Assembly: GCA_020062035.1 (NCBI GenBank)
Contig: JAGUXD010000142.1
Span: 1-6,373 of the forward strand
Direction of reading: 5' to 3'
DNA length: 6,373 nt
Source: Candidatus Brocadiia bacterium
GTDB lineage: Bacteria; Planctomycetota; MHYJ01; JACQXL01
A program made the position numbers and the translations under genes. The notes below the pieces were generated by a model. It saw nothing but the letters and a program-made list of their open reading frames with translations, had not been told where the DNA came from and did not search any database. The number at the start of each line of letters is the position of its first letter. Positions within the stretch are counted from its first letter, which is position 1. Below are positions 1-5,178 of this stretch, piece after piece.

Positions 1-1053
1 GGCGGATTTGATTTACAAGGTGCTGAACAGATTATTGAGGCAACCCGTAAAATCAAGCAAGCCCCTCCGGGCGGAGTCAAGACACACTTTGAACATACCG
101 GTTTCTTCAAGAGCGTATTTGAGACAGAAGAAACCGCAGTCGGTGCATTGAGGAACGCGATGAAGATGATGCCGGCCTATAACACAGATTTCTTCAAGGT
201 TGCTGAGTCAAAGCCGCCTCTGTATCAGCCCAGTGAAATTGATTATATTGTGCCGTTTAACCAGAAGCGCTCATATAATGTGGAACAGGTGATGGCACGT
301 ATCTTTGACAACAGCGAACATACCGAATACAAGCCCGACTACGGTCCTGAGGTCTATTGCGGACTGGCAAAATTGGACGGATTCCTGGTCGGCGTGATTG
401 CCAATAGACAGGGATTCCTGCCAAAGGGTTATCCAAAATACGCTCCATATCCAGGTGTGGGTGGTAAATTATATCGTGAGGGCTTAATCAAGATGAATGA
501 ATTGGTTACCTACTGCGGCAGAGACAGGATCCCTATAATTTGGTTTCAGGATACGTCAGGCATAGATGTCGGCGACATTGCCGAAAAGGCAGAACTATTA
601 GGTTTAGGACAAGCACTTATCTATTCTATCCAGCAATCCGACTTACCGATGGCAACCGTGATTTTGCGTAAAGGCACAGCCGCGGCTCACTATATTATGG
701 GCGGACCACAGGCAACCAGCAACAATGCATTCACATTAGGCACACCTACTACCGAAATCTATGTAATGCATGGCGAGACCGCGGCCGCGGCGTCGTTCTC
801 CAGGCGTCTGGTCAAGGAAAAGGACGCGGGCAAACCATTAGAGCCGGTGATAGAGCAGATGAACAAACTCGCCCAGCAATACTATGACCAATCCAGACCG
901 GTCTATTGCGCCCAGCGTGGCTATGTGGATGAGGTTGTCCCTTTCGTACAATTGAGGAACTACTTTTCCGCCTTTGCCGGCGCTTGTTACCAGAACCCCA
1001 AGAGTATCTGTCCCCAACATCAGATGATTCTTCCCAGGACGATTAGGGGATAA
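1..1053 (+). CDS. gcdA: GcdA-type biotin-dependent carboxyltransferase (glutaconyl-CoA decarboxylase alpha-like), 5'-partial
   Basis: This is the last 350 codons of a carboxyltransferase whose start lies outside the window: the frame is open from base 1, and the TTG at 148 sits inside continuous coding sequence and is not a start. The fragment covers the end of the N-terminal crotonase-like half and the whole C-terminal half. Visible signatures are DTSGIDVG (fragment residues 184-191) followed by EKAELLGLGQ, then RKGTAAAHYIMGGP (223-236), whose glycines fit the oxyanion-hole region. The tail SICPQHQMILPRTIRG closely resembles the end of glutaconyl-CoA decarboxylase alpha as I recall it (about 587 residues in Acidaminococcus). 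The family moves a carboxyl group between an acyl-CoA and a biotin carrier. In the Na+-pump version the beta and gamma subunits are membrane proteins; neither they nor a biotin carrier is visible here. The family is sure; glutaconyl-CoA as substrate is inference, and other acyl-CoA carboxylase beta subunits are possible. The gene is more GC-rich than mnmE. Confidence 0.9.
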   Translation, partial: GGFDLQGAEQIIEATRKIKQAPPGGVKTHFEHTGFFKSVFETEETAVGALRNAMKMMPAYNTDFFKVAESKPPLYQPSEIDYIVPFNQKRSYNVEQVMARIFDNSEHTEYKPDYGPEVYCGLAKLDGFLVGVIANRQGFLPKGYPKYAPYPGVGGKLYREGLIKMNELVTYCGRDRIPIIWFQDTSGIDVGDIAEKAELLGLGQALIYSIQQSDLPMATVILRKGTAAAHYIMGGPQATSNNAFTLGTPTTEIYVMHGETAAAASFSRRLVKEKDAGKPLEPVIEQMNKLAQQYYDQSRPVYCAQRGYVDEVVPFVQLRNYFSAFAGACYQNPKSICPQHQMILPRTIRG

Positions 1054-1063
1054 AGAAATATGG

Positions 1064-1081
1064 CCACAGATTACACAGATT
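1064..1081 (+). repeat. 18-base CACAGATT tandem element, copy 1
   Basis: The sequence CCACAGATTACACAGATT is two 9-base units ending in CACAGATT. It starts 10 bases after the carboxyltransferase stop codon, in the sense direction of that gene. It matches the element at 2937-2954 (opposite strand) at 17 of 18 positions, and the preceding G is also shared. No transposase or long hairpin accompanies it. It looks like a short dispersed intergenic repeat; its function is unknown. Confidence 0.7.
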
Positions 1082-1101
1082 GAGCTCGTATGCACGGTAT
1101 T

Positions 1102-1154
1102 ATAACCTGTATTCTATAGAAGATAACCTGTATTCTGTAGAATATAATCTGTTG
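1102..1154 (+). repeat. 21-base direct repeats with dyads upstream of mnmE
   Basis: Two 21-base units lie end to end (1102-1122 and 1123-1143). Both begin ATAACCTGTATTCT and differ at only two positions; a third, shorter copy (ATAATCTGTTG, 1144-1154) follows. Each full unit carries a dyad: TTCTATAGAA (1112-1121), which is perfect, and TATTCT-GT-AGAATA (1131-1144). The dyad centres are 21 bp apart, about two helical turns, and the array ends at the TATAAT box before mnmE. This resembles a double operator for a dimeric regulator, but the regulator is unknown. Because the period is a multiple of three, the repeat would also translate as a heptad-like peptide. That reading is probably accidental, since MnmE homology starts after it. 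Confidence 0.6.
1143..1148 (+). promoter_or_regulatory. Candidate -10 box for mnmE
   Basis: A perfect TATAAT lies 12 bases before the mnmE ATG and overlaps the edge of the second 21-base repeat. No good -35 box is seen about 17 bases upstream (the region reads AAGATA). If used, transcription would begin about 5-7 bases before the ATG, giving an almost leaderless mRNA, which fits the lack of a Shine-Dalgarno. AT-rich sequence makes a chance match possible. Confidence 0.35.
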
Positions 1155-1160
1155 TTTCTT

Positions 1161-2567
1161 ATGGATAATGATACCATTATTGCTATTTCAACACCATTAA
1201 GCAACTCACTTAAAGGGATAATTCGTCTTTCAGGTAAAAAGGCATTTCCATTAGTGCAAAGTGCCCTTAATAAGAAGATGCCCGCGAATAAAACATGGCA
1301 GACATTGGACTGTGATTTATGTCTTAAGGTGCCTGACTCACCTGCAGGTGCAAGTAATAAAGAGAAATGTTTTATTCCGATTATGGTTTATCTGATGCGT
1401 GCTCCGTTTTCTTATACCCGTGAAGATGTTGTGGAGATACACACCTTTGGCTCAATGGCTTTATTAAAAGATATTATGGGCTATTTTATAAGAAAAGGGG
1501 CAAGGTTATCTCAGCCCGGCGAATTTACTAAACGGGCTTTCCTTAACAATAGAATTACTCTTTCTCAGGCAGAAGCGGTCATGGAAATTATCCATTCTTC
1601 ATCTCAGAGAGAACATCAACTGTCAGTAAATAAATTATATACGCATTCTTCTCATTATCTTAAGGTGACTAAACAGGAACTGCTTAATCTGATTTCACGA
1701 ATGGAACTTTCTCTTGATTTCTCTGACCAAGATATTGAGATAGTTAGTCATAGAGAGGTGAAGAAAGCCATAAAACAAATCTCAGATAGTATTCAGAGGG
1801 TTTTGGAGAGTAGTTTATCAAAACCCGTATCTAAAGAGGGTATTATTTGTGTTTTATGTGGTAAGCCGAATGTCGGTAAATCCAGTATCTTCAACCGGCT
1901 TGTCAGAGAGCGTAAAAACATCGTTTCTCATATCCCGGGCACTACCAGAGATTATATTGAAGGTAGATTTTCATATAGGGACACAGATTTTAGAATTTTT
2001 GATACTGCTGGAATAGAATATGAGACAATGACTTCCAAAATACGTTATCAGGCACAAAAATATACTGATAATATCCTAAACCAGGCAGATATATGTCTTG
2101 TTGTATTAGATGGTTCTGAGAGGATAGAAAAAGAGGATAGAATGATTCAGAAAAGATTGCCTTCCCATAAGACCATATTAGTTGTCAACAAAATAGATAT
2201 ATTAAGTTCAAGGTTCAAGATTCCAGGTTCAAGGTTTAGTTCGGCTCAAGTGTGGGTAAGTGCATATACTCAAGCAGGTATTAGTAATCTCAAGAAGACA
2301 CTTGTTAGATTTTGCGAGAAGAAGTTGTCTCAACGTTCATCCGATGAAATGATTATTAACCTGCGAGAGAGAGAAAACCTGCAACTTTGTTTGGAGGCAT
2401 TAAGCAGGGCGAAAATCAGTGCTAATAAACAACTTTCCTATGAGTTTGTTACCCTTGATTTAAGACAGGTATTAGAGTCATTAGTTCGGGCAATCGATGA
2501 TGATAAGCATTTTATTCCAGAGGATATACTGAATAATATCTTTTCCAGATTTTGTATTGGTAAATAA
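1161..2567 (+). CDS. mnmE: tRNA uridine-5-carboxymethylaminomethyl(34) synthesis GTPase MnmE (TrmE)
   Basis: MnmE works with MnmG to build the cmnm5/nm5 group on wobble U34 of tRNA, using folate-bound one-carbon units and GTP hydrolysis. The 468-residue product (E. coli about 454) has the whole architecture: an N-terminal folate-binding domain opening NDTIIAISTP; the SYTREDVVEI and GEFTKRAFLN...QAEAV blocks (about 84-140); a helical domain; and an inserted G domain with P-loop GKPNVGKS (234-241), TTRD (261-264), DTAG (281-284) and NKID (343-346). It ends in the diagnostic FCIGK, whose Cys465 is the family's conserved cysteine. The ATG at 1161 is chosen because MnmE homology begins there; the frame stays open upstream to a TTG at 1080, but that part encodes only the 21-base repeats. 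No Shine-Dalgarno is visible. Oddities: the usual C/GHGG motif reads TFGS (95-98), the catalytic Glu after DTAG is not evident, and a repeat-encoded linker follows NKID. Confidence 0.95.
   Translation: MDNDTIIAISTPLSNSLKGIIRLSGKKAFPLVQSALNKKMPANKTWQTLDCDLCLKVPDSPAGASNKEKCFIPIMVYLMRAPFSYTREDVVEIHTFGSMALLKDIMGYFIRKGARLSQPGEFTKRAFLNNRITLSQAEAVMEIIHSSSQREHQLSVNKLYTHSSHYLKVTKQELLNLISRMELSLDFSDQDIEIVSHREVKKAIKQISDSIQRVLESSLSKPVSKEGIICVLCGKPNVGKSSIFNRLVRERKNIVSHIPGTTRDYIEGRFSYRDTDFRIFDTAGIEYETMTSKIRYQAQKYTDNILNQADICLVVLDGSERIEKEDRMIQKRLPSHKTILVVNKIDILSSRFKIPGSRFSSAQVWVSAYTQAGISNLKKTLVRFCEKKLSQRSSDEMIINLRERENLQLCLEALSRAKISANKQLSYEFVTLDLRQVLESLVRAIDDDKHFIPEDILNNIFSRFCIGK
2205..2238 (+). repeat. GGTTCAA-type short tandem repeat inside mnmE
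   Basis: Two 14-base units, AGGTTCAAGATTCC (2211-2224) and AGGTTCAAGGTTTA (2225-2238), follow a partial AGTTCA (2205-2210). The array encodes roughly SSRFKIPGSRFS (residues 349-360) just after the NKID motif of the MnmE G domain, where the family has a variable loop. Reading frame is kept. It looks like a simple-sequence expansion or short-repeat insertion tolerated in a surface loop. Confidence 0.6.
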
Positions 2568-2589
2568 ATAGGGTTTTCGCAAACCCTAT
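2568..2589. terminator. Convergent bidirectional hairpin between mnmE and queF
   Basis: ATAGGGTTT (2568-2576) pairs perfectly with AAACCCTAT (2581-2589) around a TCGC loop, a 9-bp stem. It starts right after the mnmE stop and contains the queF stop codon (2586-2588). On the + strand a T-rich stretch (CTTTTTCT) follows after a few bases; on the - strand the hairpin is followed by TTATTT. Neither is an ideal U-tract, but the position at the meeting point of two convergent genes supports a shared terminator. Confidence 0.7.
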
Positions 2590-2936
2590 CTCTTGCCTTT
2601 TTCTATAAAACAAATCGCATCTATACCACCGCGGGTATTATAGACCGTTTTGACCGAGAGGTATCTGGGTTTGAGAACACGATGAATATCCTTGAAGATA
2701 TGGTTAGTCACATCTTCCTGATAGATTCCTACATTACGAAATGAGACGAAATAATACTTAAGACTTTTTAGTTCCAAACAGAGTTTATCTGGGATATACT
2801 CAATGACCACTGTGGCAATATCAGGCAATCCTGAAAAAGGACACACTGCAGAGAATTCTTTGGTGGTATATTGAATCAACTGCCTTTCGCCCTTATATGT
2901 AAATGTCTGAGGTAAATCAGATTTTATTTTATTCAT
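2586..2936 (-). CDS. queF: NADPH-dependent 7-cyano-7-deazaguanine (preQ0) reductase QueF, short type
   Basis: QueF reduces the nitrile of preQ0 to the amine of preQ1, a cytoplasmic step of queuosine synthesis for tRNA position 34. The 116-residue protein has the single-domain form and is shorter than B. subtilis QueF (165). It shows the nucleophilic Cys32 in SAVCPFSGLPD with Asp39 seven residues on, then the QueF motif ELKSLKYYFVSFRN (55-68), Glu74 and RGGIDA near the end; spacing matches B. subtilis Cys55, Asp62, Glu78 and Glu97. The residue before Glu74 is Gln (YQED), where B. subtilis has His96 (FHED). The ATG is the only plausible start. It lies 18 bases after the stop of the upstream gene, and those bases are entirely a CACAGATT element, so no Shine-Dalgarno is present. 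It is the last gene of the minus-strand cluster. No other queuosine gene is in the window. Confidence 0.93.
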   Translation of the reverse strand: MNKIKSDLPQTFTYKGERQLIQYTTKEFSAVCPFSGLPDIATVVIEYIPDKLCLELKSLKYYFVSFRNVGIYQEDVTNHIFKDIHRVLKPRYLSVKTVYNTRGGIDAICFIEKGKR

Positions 2937-2954
2937 AATCTGTGAAATCTGTGG
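2937..2954 (-). repeat. 18-base CACAGATT tandem element, copy 2
   Basis: On the minus strand the sequence is CCACAGATTTCACAGATT, two 9-base units. It fills exactly the space between the TAG of the KOW-like protein gene and the ATG of queF. As with copy 1 at 1064-1081, it lies just after a stop codon in the sense direction. The two copies are inverted relative to each other and flank mnmE plus queF. Confidence 0.7.
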
Positions 2955-4085
2955 CTATTCCTCAATCAATTCCACATTGGCTCTTGGAATAACGGCTGTT
3001 TTACCATCAGGAAACTCGGCTTCTAAAATACGAGCAGGGCTTTCGGTTTCTATTTTCGCTAATTCATTGGGGAGTGATTTAACGCGTGCGAGTTGTCCAA
3101 AATAAGGTTCGCGGATAATGCGAATCTGGTCGCCTTCTTTTAATGCGCCTCGTTCCCAGCCCTCCTCTGTGCCTGATATTGCTTGTTTCAAGCCAGGGTC
3201 CGGAATAATGATTTCAGGTCTAATTACACCTGCTCTAATCTGTGTTACGCCACTGATAGATGCCTTTTTGCCTTGTCTGGAGACGAGTAAATCAAATGTC
3301 TTTTTTGCCATATTGATTCTGCCAAAACCTTCAGTTACAATTAAGGTCAAGCCAACCTTTTCTGTTCCGGTGATAGCGACTCCGAGGTCGTAGCCCAAAA
3401 GGTCTTTCAGGTCTTTATCGTCAAATCCGCCAACTACAATTCCCTTAATACCTAATTCAATTGATTTCTTAAGAGCGGAACTTGAAACATATGAGCCGCC
3501 CACAATAATTTTATCTTTATATTCAGGAAGAACTAGATCTGCTGTTAATTCCTGGCCCGGGTTTTTTACCGCGACCTGGATAATACCTGTGGTTTCTCCA
3601 CCGATTCCGAAAATGCCCTGGATAAAACTACAATATGTTTCCACAAGAGCCCCTTCTTTTTCTATGACTTGCACCACTTCTCCGTCAATATACGCCTTTA
3701 ATTGGAGTGGTTGGGGTTCTTCTCTAAGAAGGACTTGACCTGTGATTTCTGATATGTTTTCTATTGTGCCCTTGATAGGTGATTTTATAGTGGTCTTAAA
3801 CCATCTAATGAGAGGTTTACTTTCTGCAATGGTCTCATCTTTTTCTATTTTAGTGCCTTCATTTTTAATCATATAATGGCGAATATCTTCCGGTACAATA
3901 GAAAGGAGATTCACCACATTTATAGTATGGACCTTGCCGGGGAGTTCGGTTTTGGCAATAATGGTATCACTCGTAACAACATCGCCAGATTTAATCATAA
4001 CATCGCCCTGGATAGGCAGGATTCGTTTTTTACGGATAAGAGTTTTGTCTGTAACTCTTAAACCCGGCGTATAGGCATGACCCAT
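2955..4085 (-). CDS. Uncharacterised protein with barrel-sandwich-like motifs and a C-terminal KOW-like segment
   Basis: I do not recognise a characterised function. The 376-residue product has no signal peptide or membrane segment and should be cytoplasmic. Residues about 24-60 (ILPIQGDVMIKSGDVV, then TIIAKTELPG) and 98-121 (IKSPIKGTIENISEITGQV) resemble halves of lipoyl/biotinyl-type barrel-sandwich folds, though no modifiable lysine motif is evident. A glycine-rich centre follows: FIQGIFGIGGET (154-165), IIVGGSYVSSSALKKSIELG (193-212) and LGYDLGVAITGTEKVGLTLI (230-249). The C-terminus (about 315-374) has a KOW-like stretch, KEGDQIRIIREPYFGQLARV, as in NusG, Spt5 and some ribosomal proteins, so nucleic-acid or ribosome contact is possible. 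The ATG at 4085 is chosen because GAAGGGA lies 6 bases before it and 19 bases after the DUF362 stop. A longer frame from a TTG at 4169 would overlap DUF362 by 65 bases. The upstream DUF362 neighbour suggests a joint role. Confidence 0.8.
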   Translation of the reverse strand: MGHAYTPGLRVTDKTLIRKKRILPIQGDVMIKSGDVVTSDTIIAKTELPGKVHTINVVNLLSIVPEDIRHYMIKNEGTKIEKDETIAESKPLIRWFKTTIKSPIKGTIENISEITGQVLLREEPQPLQLKAYIDGEVVQVIEKEGALVETYCSFIQGIFGIGGETTGIIQVAVKNPGQELTADLVLPEYKDKIIVGGSYVSSSALKKSIELGIKGIVVGGFDDKDLKDLLGYDLGVAITGTEKVGLTLIVTEGFGRINMAKKTFDLLVSRQGKKASISGVTQIRAGVIRPEIIIPDPGLKQAISGTEEGWERGALKEGDQIRIIREPYFGQLARVKSLPNELAKIETESPARILEAEFPDGKTAVIPRANVELIEE

Positions 4086-4091
4086 AAAATA

Positions 4092-4098
4092 TCCCTTC
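4092..4098 (-). promoter_or_regulatory. Shine-Dalgarno of the KOW-like protein gene
   Basis: Minus-strand GAAGGGA, six bases before the ATG at 4085. It decides the start of the KOW-like gene in favour of the 376-residue form, and it is the clearest ribosome binding site before any gene start in the window. Confidence 0.7.
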
Positions 4099-4104
4099 TT
4101 ATTT

Positions 4105-5178
4105 TCAATACTGCTGGAATAACTTTCCCCATTCAGTTTGCATAAATTTACTAATTCTTGGTTTGCCAATCAAGGGATACCAGATAAAATCGTGATAGAT
4201 ATTGGAAGCCATAGGCGCCCAGAAGATAAAAGATGGATGCAAAGCAATTTTACCAAGTGTTCTTAACATCCCTTTCCTGAGCATCTGGTCAAACCAGATA
4301 ACGATACTTCTTTTGGTCCTGAAGCCGAAATTAATATTAGAAATACCCTCACCGACGATTTCTATATTATTTAAATCGGAATTTCCCAATTTCATTTCAT
4401 TACAGATTCTAAGATAATCTATTTCTAATGGATTAAAACCCATCATCTTGGCCGCGATCGCGTCAATGGCCACAGAATCACTACTTGCCAAAATATAATC
4501 TTTGATTACAGGCATCATCGTGCGTGGGCCCGCTCCATCACCACAGACCGTTCCATCCATTACGGAGAAGATAGTAGGATGCAACTCTTTTTGCATTATC
4601 ATCAAGTCAACCAGGACCTCGTGAATATATTTGTGGGCATAATGACGAAACTCTTTTAATAAACCGCCAAAGGCATTCTTAATTGCACCGGTAGTAGTAG
4701 AATGGCCGTGGGTTTTGACAGTCGGAAGATGAATAATGTTTTTGCCGATAAACATTTCGGGAATCTCAATACCCTTTGGGAATATTTTATCCAACATCAG
4801 GAGTTTATTCTTGAATTGATATTTGACCCATTTAACCTCTGGTAGGGGAGTGAAAGAAAGACCGTATTTGTTTAGGACCGGTAGCCATTTATTATTCTGG
4901 GCGCCCTGTATCGGATTAGTAACGACAGTTTTATTCTCTACAAAGAAAAGACGTTCAGGTCTAAAACCGTCAGAAAGCAATGTTTTCAAAACGCCTTCTA
5001 ATTGCCACGGTTGAGAGGAGCAGGAAGGGAAATATTTGGTCCACGACAAATTCAGTTTGATGATGGTTTCATTGTCTGGTGAAAGCGTCTTCTTATACTC
5101 AGATAGATTCATCAATCGCTGATAATCCGCCAGAACCGTAGAAGGTGATGTTTTAATAACAGCAACTTTAGATTTCAT
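4105..5178 (-). CDS. DUF362 domain-containing protein
   Basis: This 357-residue protein shows the DUF362 signature blocks: VAVIKT at the N-terminus; IIHLPTVKTHGHSTTTGAIK (148-167) running into NAFGG; MDGTVCGDGAGPR (207-219); and SSDSVAIDAIAAKMMGF (232-248). DUF362 has no settled biochemical role. Many members are fused to or sit near ferredoxin-like domains, but here there are only a few scattered cysteines and no CxxCxxC cluster, so it is the stand-alone form. The C-terminal part (about 290-340) is rich in Trp, Phe and Ile and might touch membrane, but no clear transmembrane helix is seen. Its ATG overlaps the stop of the glycosyltransferase gene (TAATG), a sign of translational coupling, and the KOW-like gene begins 19 bases after its stop. 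The three are probably co-transcribed. The family call is firm; the function is unknown. Confidence 0.9.
   Translation of the reverse strand: MKSKVAVIKTSPSTVLADYQRLMNLSEYKKTLSPDNETIIKLNLSWTKYFPSCSSQPWQLEGVLKTLLSDGFRPERLFFVENKTVVTNPIQGAQNNKWLPVLNKYGLSFTPLPEVKWVKYQFKNKLLMLDKIFPKGIEIPEMFIGKNIIHLPTVKTHGHSTTTGAIKNAFGGLLKEFRHYAHKYIHEVLVDLMIMQKELHPTIFSVMDGTVCGDGAGPRTMMPVIKDYILASSDSVAIDAIAAKMMGFNPLEIDYLRICNEMKLGNSDLNNIEIVGEGISNINFGFRTKRSIVIWFDQMLRKGMLRTLGKIALHPSFIFWAPMASNIYHDFIWYPLIGKPRISKFMQTEWGKLFQQY

Noticed and set aside
148..1053. Carboxyltransferase starting at the TTG at 148 as a 301-residue protein
   Set aside because: The frame is open back to base 1 and the upstream 49 codons read as continuous protein; the gene is simply cut by the window edge.
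1080..1106. Promoter TTGAGC-N15-TATAAC ahead of mnmE
   Set aside because: The -35 match is weak and the spacing short; the TATAAT at 1143 is a better, though still uncertain, candidate.
1102..1154. CRISPR-like array
   Set aside because: The 21-base units are directly adjacent with no spacers, and no cas gene is present.
1080..1160. MnmE with a 27-residue N-terminal extension from TTG 1080
   Set aside because: The extension only translates the 21-base repeats, and MnmE homology starts exactly at the ATG at 1161.
1064..2954. Inverted CACAGATT copies as the ends of a mobile unit carrying mnmE and queF
   Set aside because: Each copy is only 18 bases, there is no transposase, and both enclosed genes are ordinary chromosomal tRNA-modification genes.
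4086..4169. KOW-like protein beginning at TTG 4169 (404 residues)
   Set aside because: It would overlap the DUF362 gene by 65 bases. The ATG at 4085 has a good Shine-Dalgarno and the usual operon spacing.
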